A stretch of 64,000 nucleotides of DNA, taken from contig NJPS01000032.1 of assembly GCA_002946415.1 (NCBI GenBank), positions 186,001-250,000 of the forward strand, in the 5' to 3' direction. The notes below the pieces were generated by a model that did not search any database, was not told the origin of the DNA, and saw only the letters and a program-made list of their open reading frames with translations. The stretch's first letter is position 1. Each line of letters starts with the position of its first letter. Below are positions 54,112 through 64,000 of this stretch, piece after piece. Position numbers and translations under genes: made by a program. This DNA is from Rutstroemia sp. NJR-2017a BVV2. Lineage: Eukaryota; Ascomycota; Leotiomycetes; Helotiales; Rutstroemiaceae.

Positions 54112-54650
54112 TCACATCCATCTTGTCTCTGCGCTCCCCTTGATAATTCCCTCGAGCTCACTAGTTGTCCATCCCCCATAGAAGTCTCCAGGCTGTGCTT
54201 TCACTTCCTCTCCGTCCACAAAGCATTCCCATGGTCCTGCATAAAAACTGACGTAGCCTTTTATGTCCCTGTATTTCTCCGTCGGCGTTTCATATGACCA
54301 GATCCTGTTGGACACTTCTGTTTCATCTCCTTGGTCATCTGAAGGTAGCGATATAGAATAATATGTTGCCCAGCCTTTGTATTCACAAAATGTCGATTTA
54401 GTGGTTGGTTTCAGAGGTAATGTAAGGCATGATTTGGGTAGGTAGTAGGCTGTTATGATATTAATGCTTGTGGTTAGATGATAGAGTGGGTTGATTAACT
54501 GGGAGAATGGTAGGTTTCAAGTACCCAATAAGCATCTTTGGTATCTGCAATAGTATGGCCTTGATGCTTCACCAGTAGATGGCGCGGAGTCTTCTCCAGG
54601 AGAGGAGGACGAGGAAAGTTTTGTACGTTAAGCTTGGGCTTTGGAGGCAT
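54112..54650 (-). CDS. DUF427-domain protein, 162 aa, 2 exons
   Basis: Exons are 54500-54650 and 54112-54449 with a weak GTTAAT donor; the phase closes and the joined YHSP-TYYLPKSCL matches the family. DUF427 blocks are PRPPLLEKTPRHLLVKHQGH, TIADTKDAYWVLETYHSP, FCEYKGWATYYSI, GYVSFYAGPWECFVDGEEVK and PGDFYGGWTTSELEG. The family is widespread in bacteria and fungi, with no firmly assigned activity. An in-frame upstream ATG at 54734 would add a hydrophobic segment (FWLNVLIILSSVFLYILI), giving a membrane-anchored form; I prefer 54650 because the domain begins right after it. It has no functional neighbours. Confidence 0.82.
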
Positions 54651-55020
54651 TATGTTGTGATATTTAGATATGAGAATATACAAAAATACAGATGACAGGA
54701 TGATTAAGACATTTAACCAAAATTTATATGGCATGAAGGAATCATGGACTGAATACTTTGTCCTGAACTTTCGTGAATGAGGCACAGGAAATTCCTATAT
54801 TATCTGCTATCTATACACTTGTGGGCGCCCGTAGTCTGCTAGCCCCACCCAGATCACAGGCTTGTCGGAAACTCACAAGGCTACTTAGATTGTCCGCTAT
54901 AGACTCACGAACCAGCACTTCTCCAGCTAATTCTCCCAAGCGCCATTTCACCATACTTAAAACATCACATAAAGACCGCACATCTTCGCTTTCTATTTTC
55001 TTTCAAACCTTTGAAGCACC

Positions 55021-55827
55021 ATGTCGGGACTCGAGAAAGCGCTCTTCAATCTGAAGGTACGTCATCTGCCTTATCATCCACCCAAGGCTCTATCTACCCA
55101 TTGCCCTAGAAGACAACCGGTGGTCGCAGGCTGAGACTCCATACAGTTCACAGCAAAGCAGCTTAACCGTCAAGCAAACAAAGCTGCGAAAGATGAGAAA
55201 ACAGAGAAAGCCAGACTCGAAAAGGTACCGCCGCTCCTATCCGCCGACTCTCAAACCCGCCATCTCTAACTTGTGTTCATCTCAGGCGATGAAGGAGGGG
55301 CATCCGGATATCGCGAAGATCTACGCTCAGAATACAATCCGGAAACAAAACGAGAAATTAAATCTACTGCGCCTCGCAAGTCGCATCGATGCCGTGGCTA
55401 GCAGAGTGCAAACTGCTGTCACGATGAGGCAGGTTACGGGCAGTATGACAAATGTGGTCAAGGGAATGGATCAAGCTATGAAAGCTATGGATTTAGAGAA
55501 GGTTTGTTTGGCGCTTTATAAGAGGATCGGCGGAGAACTGACTGAGTCTGCTTCAACCAGATTTCCGCAGTAATGGATCGATTTGAGACACAGTTCGAAG
55601 ACCTAGATGTTGCGACAGGCTATTACGAAAACGCAACCGCATCCGCGACTGCAGTTGCGACCCCACAGGAAGACGTAGATAGACTAATGAATCAAGTCGC
55701 AGATGACGCTGGTATCGAGTTGAAGCAGTCAATGGAGACTCCGGAGACGGCGGCACCTGTGAAGTTAGGTCCTACGGAAGTAGAGGAAGATGGGCTAGGA
55801 GAGAGACTGCGGGCTCTGAGGGCTTAG
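55021..55827 (+). CDS. did2: ESCRT-III-associated protein Vps46/Did2 (CHMP1), 198 aa, 4 exons
   Basis: Exons are 55021-55056, 55147-55224, 55286-55501 and 55561-55827. The product begins [20 protein letters not shown] and continues [20 protein letters not shown], with [20 protein letters not shown] and [20 protein letters not shown], the helical ESCRT-III core. The C-terminus [12 protein letters not shown] carries the MIT-interacting motif (L..RL..LR). Did2 recruits and regulates Vps4 for disassembly of ESCRT-III in multivesicular-body sorting; in Aspergillus its homologue affects endosome traffic. Length is normal and no motif is missing. Confidence 0.95.
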
Positions 55828-56727
55828 AGAAGAGAATTCTTCACGGATATGATAAACCATATCTTGCAATTAAAAAAAGAACTCATTAGAGGGCACAACA
55901 GTGAGGACGAAGACTGATCTGGGCGTTATGTGAACACGAGAAGACTTGGGAAAGAAGCACGGCGCAACTGGGTATCATTTCGTATCTGGGACTTACTATA
56001 TATATTTTCGGGGGGAGTGGGGAATGGGCGGGTGAACAATCTTCTTTTCCATATCCAAGTTGTAGCGACACTTACATTTCTTGGTGAAATCCTTCATATT
56101 TTTCCTTTCCTCTAACCCAAGGTCTATAAAGGTGGATTTAAGTCACCAATGAGTTGAAGCTTGGTACAATTCTACGTTGACTGTTGCTCTTTGGAGTTGG
56201 CTGCGCCGATAGCTACAAGTCCAACACACTTCGTATACTCTCAAACACTAGAATATGTCTATGCGAGGGCAGAAGATAGGTAGCTCAAACAGTGCGTCGA
56301 TGAGTTGCAGCGCTCGTGTGGTCTACGATTAGATTCCAATTTACTATGTATATAAAGTGGAGGGGCTACAAGACCCTTATGTAAGTAGTTTATAGGCAAG
56401 TAAGGAGCCAAATATATCTTGCTAGCAAATGAAGTGTCGTTGCTCATTGCGGAGAGCAGTCTCTTGCCTTGATTTCTTTCTCTTCCGCATGCCAATTTGT
56501 GTGCTATGACTAAACGTAAGATTACAATAGCTGCGGGCCTCCCTCCCTGGAGCTCAATTTAGCTCTCCTCGGCTCTTGAATTCTGGGGCCCCGCATGAGA
56601 CCGGCTTCCATCGGTTGAGATTCATAACCCTTTCCTTAAGTGCTGCAGTACAATTCAAAGTTGACTTTTGTCCTCAATCATATCTACAGGTTCAGGAGCC
56701 ATTTCCCCTGGATTGATGTAATTCCAA
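55828..56727. other. Intergenic region between did2 and mccA
   Basis: About 0.9 kb. The last 150 bp hold the mccA promoter and leader; no specific site recognised. Confidence 0.4.
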
Positions 56728-59062
56728 ATGATTTCCGCCTCCAGAACTCGAGCTCTAGCTCGGGCTCTCCTCAATTCCCATCCTCGACAATACTCAACCT
56801 CCCAAGCTATCACACCTATAACGTCGGTCCTCATCGCCAATCGTGGTGAAATCGCTCTGCGTGTCGGACGAACCGCTTCAGATCTTGGGGTTCGATGTAC
56901 GACAATTTACACAGATCCTGACGCGAACTCTCAACATGCACTCTCGAGTCCTTTCGCGGTGAATCTCGGCGCTGCGAATGCGTATCTCGATGGCGAACGA
57001 ATTATATCTGTAGCTAAGGAGCAAGGCTGTGAGGCATTGCATCCTGGATATGGGTTTCTGAGTGAGAACTCGGCTTTTGCTAAAAGATGTGTGGAGGAGG
57101 GCTTGGTGTTTATTGGCCCTCCGTGGAAAGCCATCGAGGCCATGGGGAATAAGTCTAGAAGTAAAGATATCATGCTGAAGGCTGGAGTTCCTTGTATACC
57201 TGGCTATCATGGTGATAACCAAGATCCGGAACATCTGCTGAATGAAGCGCGACAAATTGGTTTTCCTGTCATGGTAAAAGCTGTCAAAGGAGGTGGTGGA
57301 AAGGGTATGCGAATCGCCCAGACCGAGGGCGAGTTTCTGGAGAAACTAGAGAGTGCGAAGAGTGAAGGTAGGAATTCATTTGGTGATGATGTGATGCTCG
57401 TGGAGAAATACATTGCTACCCCTCGGCATATTGAAGTACAAATCTTCGCGGATAAGCATGGTCAGGCGGTGGCACTTGGCGAGAGAGATTGCAGTCTACA
57501 AAGAAGACATCAGAAGATTTTAGAGGAAGCACCGGCACCAAATTTAGCAGAAGATATTAGACAAGATCTCTGGGAGAAAGCCCGTGCTGCAGCTCTTGCT
57601 GTGGGTTATGAAGGTGCTGGAACCGTAGAATGTGAGTCCATCTTACGGCTAGGCATCATAGTCTACTAACCCGAAATCTAGTCATTTTCGACAACGACAC
57701 GAATGAGTTCTTCTTTATGGAAATGAATACCAGATTACAAGTCGAGCACCCGGTGACTGAGGAGATTACAGGAGAAGATCTTGTATCCTGGCAGTTCAAA
57801 GTTGCTGCCGGGGAACCTCTACCGCTCAATCAAGCCGAGATCGCGCAAAGAATATCGGAGCGTGGATGGGCCCTTGAAGCTCGTATTTACGCAGAGAACC
57901 CAAGTCAGAACTTCATGCCCGATTCTGGTAAACTTATTCATCTACGCACACCTCAGTTATCGGAGAGTGTCCGAATTGACGCCGGATTTGTCCAAGGCGA
58001 CACTGTTTCTTCTGCATATGATGGTATGATCGCAAAGCTTATTGTCAGCGGGCCAACTCGAGAAGTTGGCATTCGAAAACTTTATGCGGCATTACAAGAT
58101 TATGAGGTTGTTGGACTGAGTACCAATATTGAGTTCTTAAAAAAGATCTGCAAGAGTCCTGGATTCATTAAAGGCGATGTGGAAACTGGCTACATCCAGA
58201 AACACCATGATGAATTGTTTGCTAGCGAGGAAATCGAACCGGAAGCGTTCGTGCAAGCTGCGCTTGGAGTTCTATCCCAAGAACTTACCTCAAGCAGCTC
58301 CAACTCAATTTTAGGTCCACATGGTGCAGGTCTTGGATTCAGCCCTCGCAGCGAACGTCAATTTAGTTTTACCAAACCAGTTGCAGCAGGAGAAAAACCA
58401 GAAGTAGTCGATGTTATTGTCAATCAGTCTGAAAAGAATCTTTTCGACATAACAGTCAAAGGATCGGGGTTTGAGCAATCCTACCCAAATGTCATCTGCG
58501 AACCACAGTCTTCCAAAATCTCAACGTTCTTTCCGCACACTCGAATTGAGACTACTCTAATTCGACAAGATGACAAGCTAACACTCTTCCAACACGGAAG
58601 GCAGATCCAACTGCAATTGGCGACTCCAAAATGGTTCGAAAAGGCACTGGGCTTGAAAGATGTCGCAAATAGCGTTCTAGCACCAATGCCTTGTAAGGTA
58701 TTGAGAAATGAGGTAAAGGAAGGAGATGCGGTTGAAAAGGACCAGGCTTTGGTTGTGTAAGGACCTCATTTTCAGATCTTGATGGAAACTGAAATGCTGA
58801 CGGATCACTTCTTAGGATTGAGAGTATGAAGATGGAGACTGTGATTAGATCGCCCCAGAAAGGAGTGGTCGCGAAGTTGGTGCATAAGGAAGGGGTAAGT
58901 AATTGAAGCTCGATGGCTATATTATGAATGCGCTCTCACTGACGCGAATTAGGATATATGCAAAGCCGGAACAGTGCTTGTTCTCTTTGAGGAGGTATGT
59001 CTTAACTTTGCCCAGCATCCTCTCATCGTTTCTTGTTAACATTTATTTAGCACGAGGAATAA
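56728..59062 (+). CDS. mccA: 3-methylcrotonyl-CoA carboxylase, biotin-carrying alpha subunit, mitochondrial, 703 aa, 5 exons
   Basis: Exons are 56728-57631, 57682-58756, 58816-58894, 58953-58994 and 59051-59062, closing in frame. An Arg-rich presequence (MISASRTRALARALLNSHPR) precedes the biotin-carboxylase domain: SVLIANRGEIALRVGRTASD, EALHPGYGFLSENSAFAKRC, the ATP-grasp loop KAVKGGGGKGMRIA, EKYIATPRHIEVQIFADKHG and MEMNTRLQVEHPVTEEITGE. The biotinyl domain is at the C-terminus with IESMKMETVI, the biotinylated Lys in MKM. The enzyme carboxylates 3-methylcrotonyl-CoA in leucine breakdown, together with a beta subunit not in this window. The last exon is only 12 bases (HEE and stop). Confidence 0.93.
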
Positions 59063-59199
59063 CCTTAGAGGTGAAACGGATGTTCAACCATGAGTGCTAC
59101 GATTGTATGAGTTGTATGATGATTATTTGATGATACGGCATGGTAGATATAGCATTTGACACATTTTAAGACTTTCATTGCCATATGCCTCTCGTAAAC

Positions 59200-60408
59200 T
59201 TACAATTTCTCATTGCCTTCGAGCGGCATTTCGACAATTTGATCTACTCCCTCATACTCCGGTAATTGAAGATCGTACTTCTCTCTTATTTCAGGTGACA
59301 CGAATCTAAGTCCATTAGTTTTGATTGACGTTTTCGAACAATAATGAGAAAATGCATACCTTCCACCCAAGAAATGCCTCCCCTTAAAGTGCTTGACCAA
59401 AGGTTTCGGCGCCGTTAGACTAACCAGGCACTCGGGCATGAACTTAGCACCAGGACCGGAAGAAGGCGGACCTTCAGCTATGTCCCATGAAGAAGGTGCG
59501 TCGATAGATGTTACAGCGAGAGAAGTCTCTTCCATGGCGGTGATGACTGATTGGAAGGGTTCGCGGACGCTTCCGGAGAATGAAAAGCCTAGTGGATGAA
59601 GTAGTTAGTGGATATTTCGTGAGCTAAGAAGGGGGAAGTCAGGGACGAACCGAAAATAGCGTCAAGTATGTGATCGGTTTCCTTGAGAGCAGATGGGAAA
59701 TCGTCGACGAAGGGAATGGAGAGACTTTTGAGTTGGGTTGATAAACGCTGCGGCAAAATTTTTGTTAGTCATCCGAACGCGAGATTGACTAAAGGCCTAT
59801 TTACCTGGTAAAGTTCGTTACTTCCCTGCTTCGGATAGTAGATTGTCGGTTTATATCCATATTGCCATAGATGTCGTGCTGCTACAAGACCATCGCCACC
59901 TAGCTTCCTACTAAGCTCATGACCGATTGCATTGGGATCAGAGAGATGGAAAACTTACCATTGTTTCCCGGTCCACACGCTACTAAGATCCTTCTTCCCT
60001 TGCTTGGTGGATGAACTCGGTATACTGTCCAGATGGGTGCGAGACTTAGTTTCCATACACTACTTCGGTAGAAAGTACTCATTCGTGTGAGAGAAGGCCC
60101 GGAAGTCGGCAACAACATTCGACTGAACTTGCAAGACCATGTATATACAGATCAAAAGAAAAGCAATGATGGTACTTAAACAAGAAAAGAAGAAAACAAA
60201 CAAGAAAAGGGTGATCGAACCAGCTTGCGAAACACTCAACCCAGCAAGTTCCATCAGTTGATCAAGGGAGAATGCTCCAATTGACATGAGATCTTTGTCC
60301 AGTGCAGCTGCGTTGGCTGCGGTGAGATACTACAAACTCATTAGCACTAACTCTGCTCAATGTCATAAAGATTGCATGAGCGGGTTCTGCGCCTACTTTC
60401 GCTGCCAT
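59200..60408 (-). CDS. NAD(P)H-hydrate epimerase (YjeF N-terminal type), 237 aa, 7 exons
   Basis: Exons are 60397-60408, 60221-60329, 59959-60024, 59805-59899, 59651-59747, 59360-59588 and 59200-59305; their phases agree. The four-codon first exon gives MAAK, joined to [20 protein letters not shown] and [16 protein letters not shown]. The nucleotide-binding loop is [20 protein letters not shown], and the active-site Asp lies in [24 protein letters not shown] and [15 protein letters not shown] follow. It epimerises R- and S-NAD(P)HX so that damaged cofactor can be repaired. Intron 2 is long (196 bases) and starts GTTCGA; intron 5 starts GTTCGT. No ADP/ATP-dependent dehydratase domain is fused. 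Confidence 0.92.
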
Positions 60409-60778
60409 TATGAAATCGTATGTCTGCGTAATTCTGGAAGGGTATGAAATTCGAAACGTTGGATGGTGTAAAAAGTAAATCAGTTTCAAGTGGTCTTTTA
60501 GGATTTTATGTGTCGTTATAAATATCTAGTACTTCATTCAAGTAGCTCGAGATATCGCATTTATTTTTGACCATGTTTCTCACAAACAAACTGACATCAC
60601 CACCCACCTCCCCTCTTGCCCCTCCTTCCACTCTCCACCTCCCGCTTATCCCGCCCCGCCGAACGAAAATCCGCTACCCGTAGATTTCCCGAACTCTCGA
60701 AATAATTTATCCTCCACCTCCCCATCACTGTCATTCGAGAAGCCCCAGGATATCTCAACTACCATACACCCGCCAACA
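60409..60778. promoter_or_regulatory. Divergent promoter region (NNR / bS16m)
   Basis: 370 bp between the two start codons; the right half is strongly CT-rich (about 60590-60720), a common core-promoter feature of fungal housekeeping genes. Confidence 0.45.
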
Positions 60779-61436
60779 ATGGTCTTACGCATCCGTCTGG
60801 CCCGCTTCGGTCGCAAAAGAGAACCATTTTACAATATCGTTGTTGCGCAAGCACGGTTCGTATTATTTTCCACTACGGCTTTCTCATGCCTCAATCGGCC
60901 CAATATCTCAATCCTCCCTAGATCTTCCTACCATTGTCTAATTGAACCCTTTCGCCCTCTTATATTCCTATCAGCAAGATGCATGAATCTCCTGCACATC
61001 TCAAGCTGACCTTGTACAAACAGAACAGCGCGCAATTCCCTCCCCCTCGAAGTCCTCGGCACATACGATCCCATCCCCAAACTGCCGCCGGATGGAGAAG
61101 GCAAGAAGTTCAAAGACATACGGCTCGATAGCGTGAGAGCGAAATACTGGCTGGGAGTGGGAGCGCAGCCTACCAAGACGGCTTGGAGGTTATTGAGCAT
61201 GGTGAGTTGAGTCTTATGGGCGGGTTTGTTTTCTGGCCTGTGGCTTTCGGGCAGTTCAGATGGGGGACGCATATGAGGTCGATTTCAAGAGGGAATGGGG
61301 AGCAATATAGCTAGGCTGGCTACGATGGGAACTGAGACTGCTTGGAGACTAACAATGGGTGCTTTAGGTGGGATTACTGGAACCGAAATATAAGCCAAAT
61401 ACAATGGAGCCGGGGAAGAGTGCCACGAGGTCGTGA
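60779..61436 (+). CDS. mrps16: Mitochondrial ribosomal protein bS16m (Mrps16), 107 aa, 3 exons
   Basis: Exons are 60779-60855, 61024-61201 and 61368-61436, totalling 108 codons with stop. The sequence is MVLRIRLARFGRKREPFYNI, VVAQARTARNSLPLEVLGTY, DPIPKLPPDGEGKKFKDIRL and VRAKYWLGVGAQPTKTAWRL, the complete bS16 fold. It is part of the small mitochondrial subunit. The first intron starts with the unusual GTTCGT. As with bacterial S16, no cleavable presequence is evident. The C-terminal extension LLEPKYKPNTMEPGKSATRS is short and fungal-type. Confidence 0.93.
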
Positions 61437-61948
61437 TAAAACTGAGGATGTTAAGAACGGAAGGCCATCAGGATCAGATACGAGGATGTACAGGTGATGG
61501 TGGCTGTTCAGGCTTCGAACTTGATACCATGTAAAAAGGAAATGGATACAAATCCAAAGCCTGGCGTACTGGGTGCGGATGGGCGGACAGGTTATGTGTA
61601 TGATATGCGGAAGAATCATGGAACAAATCCTGAAGATGGATGTTAGTTTCCGTACAAAAGGGTCATAGATGGATGTAATGTCATTCTTCACGGAAAGGCG
61701 TTGGGAGACGAATCACCAAATGATATTCTTCTCTTTAAAGGTATCATATATTTATGAAGACTGAATATACATTAAAGGCCGTGTCCAATTTCATATTTGT
61801 ATCTACAAAATGCGGTGATGGTTATTCACCGTCGATGCTCTAACTATTTTGATTGTCACATATATCATAATCGCTAAAACGCCGTGTCAATCGCTGTGCC
61901 AATTTGTCGTCCCAAAAAAAAAATTTAAAATAAAATAAGTGTGTGTTT
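61437..61948. other. Convergent intergenic region
   Basis: About 0.5 kb between two convergent stops; an A-rich stretch at about 61914-61937 is consistent with a 3' end region. Confidence 0.4.
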
Positions 61949-63763
61949 CTAATGCCCTTGAGCAGTAAAGAATAAGTTCGTCCCTAGGCATATGGCCATC
62001 ACGAATACACCGTAGATGGCCAGTGCTAAAGCAAGCTTTCGCAGAATGGTTTTGCGCCAAGGTACAGCCTTTTTCGCGGACTGTCCAAGGAGGCCTTCTT
62101 CTTCGTCGTCATCAGGGTCGGTATCATCGTCCTCTTTGGTCAATCTTTGGTGGTGAATAGAGTCTGGGGAAGAAATCTTATAGTAAAAGAGTCCCGGAAG
62201 GATAAAACTGATACTTGTGCTCCCTGTACTTCCGACATATGCAAGGACTTTATCAAGTGATGCTACGGTGACAGCTGTAAAGTAACTTAAGGCAATGATG
62301 ACGGTGGTAATAATCGCGAATCTGGTTTCGCTGATTGTATCATTCCTTGCTGCTGGTTTTACCGTGCCACCAGCTAGTAAAGGGGCACTTCGCGCGGGCG
62401 AGCCATGGGGTGTGCTGCTTCGTTTGAGAGAATTTGGACGCCATTTCAAAACAGCATCAACTGATGCCCGGCATGGGTGCACTTGAAGCGGATAAGAAAA
62501 CATAACGAGAATGACAATGGCCGCCTTGGCGATAGTCGAAGCGGTAGATGGTATGTCTAGGATTGTTAGTGCCTGCTAGTGCCAGTACGGTTATAATCAC
62601 TTACACATCCCCACAATGTTGCCTTTCACACTGTTGCCAAATGACAGGTAACCAGTGATGGCGACAAGGACATAGATAGAGGCTGCAGTGCCGATACTGG
62701 CGACGACGACGCTCGTTGTGCTAGAAAAGAGAGTTAGCAGATTAGAAAACTGGGCGTTATCAATGAGCACCAACCGTTTTGGTGCGTTATCCTTGATCTC
62801 GTTCAGGATAGAGAACATCTGCAAACGTCAGAATATTATAGTGTCATCATAGCAGCGGTCTACTCACATTCTGGTGGCACGTATAGGCAAAGACAATCAC
62901 AGGGAAGCTCTGTAGAGTTGGGATGATTCCAGCCCATTCGATAACCCTAATCTCCCCTCGATCGGCCATTGTGTCTCCTTTCACGAAATGATATACCACG
63001 AGGATTACAAGATACCCGATAGAGATCAAAGCCACAATACTGGTATACTTCAGAGAATCCAAGCGTCTCAGATAGGACAGTGGAATAACGACAAACCTAT
63101 ACATAAGTCAGCAAAAGGGGCATGAACGAGTGAAGAAGTCACGAGCTTACATGAATACTGTTATCCAAAACTTCCTGTCCATAAGGATTGGTACGGTCTC
63201 TGCTCCCTCACTAAAGCCTCTCACAACTCCTGGCATCAGATCTCCAATAATAATCAGATAGCTAACTCCGACGCCAAAACATTTGATAGCAATAGCCGCA
63301 TCGAAAATAACTGCCGCGTTCGGATACGTAATTTGGGATAGGGCGAAAAAAGAGGATGTTCCTCTGTCAAGATACCTGGAGCACCTAGATTGCAGATACA
63401 ATCCAAACGCAGCGGTTGCACCAGACCATAGTATAACAATCGTCCCGAGTAATATTCCCATATGTGACATAGCTAATGGCATGGCAAGTGTGCCGGCACC
63501 AACGACTGGGGTACGTCAGCGAAAGTTCGGAGGAGAATTCCGCGGAGAACATACTTGTGTTAAGAAGATTGACATTGCTGCTCAGCCAAGATGCCTGGCC
63601 ATGTCCTAGATGTAGCTCCTTGATAATGCGACTTGATTTCCTCCTGTGCAGAGATCAGTCTACAGACTCCAATTGTTCTCTTACTCCGCCATGCTTACCG
63701 TGGATTGCGACCAGAGTCTGAGGAAGTGCCGCTGGGGCCACCGATCGTAGCGTACGAAGACAT
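61949..63763 (-). CDS. Amino-acid/auxin permease family transporter, Avt-type, 501 aa, 7 exons
   Basis: Exons are 63699-63763, 63555-63643, 63151-63505, 62868-63096, 62775-62818, 62605-62720 and 61949-62556, in frame throughout. The first helix carries the family start NLLNTIVGAGTLAMPLAMSH. About eleven membrane helices follow, including GVGVSYLIIIGDLMPGVVRG, FPVIVFAYTCHQNMFSILNE, ASIYVLVAITGYLSFGNSVK and VLAYVGSTGSTSISFILPGL. It matches yeast Avt5/Avt6-like vacuolar exporters of acidic or neutral amino acids. The loop after helix 8 (NSLKRSSTPHGSPARSAPLL) and the acidic stretch EDDDTDPDDDEEEGLLGQ with an EEGLLG dileucine-like motif suggest sorting to the vacuole. Direction and substrate are inferred. 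Confidence 0.92.
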
Positions 63764-64000
63764 CTTATAATGCCACTCCCTCTCTTGCTTCCTCCAGTGT
63801 TTCGTAGGATCCGTCGTCGATACGAAAAGTCGGTCGTGTGAGAAGCTGTCGCAAAACTGTCCTAAGCTCCTATTCCTTCATGCATAACTGCGCAGAAATC
63901 CCTTTCTATAGATACCCTAATTTCGATTGTATCACTATCTCCGGCAGATATTCGTGATTATAGAACAGATGGATGGAATAATTGAGAGCGGATGTTCCGT
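63764..64000. other. Upstream region of the transporter gene (to window edge)
   Basis: Presumably the transporter promoter and leader; no element recognised. Confidence 0.4.

Noticed and set aside
1..64000. A secondary-metabolite cluster built around the DAHP synthase, two SDRs, the rhodopsin-domain protein and the transporter
   Set aside because: There is no core synthase, P450, methyltransferase or pathway regulator, and these genes are interleaved with unrelated housekeeping genes.

Overview
The window is nuclear DNA of a filamentous ascomycete (Pezizomycotina). Most genes are broken by 50-70 base GT-AG introns with CTRAY-like branch points, and the products (Swp1, NudC, Cox10, Vps46/Did2, Ame1/CENP-U, class II DAHP synthase, mitochondrial bS16) are typical fungal housekeeping proteins. 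The overall style suggests Leotiomycetes (Botrytis/Sclerotinia-like). That placement is an impression, not a test.

Layout. 1-8.7 kb: a 5' part of Tfb3 (TFIIH) divergent from NudC, then Swp1 (oligosaccharyltransferase) and a URI/Bud27 prefoldin-like protein. 8.7-18 kb: a long coiled-coil protein with a Cep57/Ppc89-like tail, the inner-kinetochore protein Ame1/CENP-U, a PQ-loop membrane protein and an Emi1-like cysteine-motif protein. 18-32 kb: gene-poor, holding only a purine nucleoside permease-family protein and a Myb/SANT regulator with a long leader. 32-42 kb: Cox10, a putative N-myristoylated helix-turn-helix protein, a large secreted orphan with a Gly-rich tail, and two short-chain dehydrogenases. 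42-46 kb: a proposed four-exon 86-aa membrane protein and a fungal rhodopsin-fold membrane protein with an apparent frameshift. 47-52 kb: HYPK divergent from class II DAHP synthase, followed by a decayed strip with relics of an aldehyde dehydrogenase and a rhamnogalacturonan acetylesterase beside a small secreted protein. 54-64 kb: a DUF427 protein, Vps46/Did2, 3-methylcrotonyl-CoA carboxylase alpha, NAD(P)HX epimerase, mitochondrial bS16 and a vacuolar-type amino-acid transporter.

The genes do not form one pathway or biosynthetic cluster. Four pairs are divergent with 230-500 bp between starts (Tfb3/NudC, HTH protein/secreted orphan, HYPK/DAHP synthase, NNR/bS16), which suggests shared promoters. 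I found no tRNA, rRNA, CRISPR or intact transposon. Exon boundaries were read by eye; I added up exon lengths for most of the spliced models and those totals close on whole codons. The most unusual material is the relic strip at 50.2-51.7 kb, the frameshifted rhodopsin-fold gene, the tiny membrane-protein gene, several non-consensus splice donors, and paired motifs in the URI-like protein. No clearly new multi-gene system is visible.
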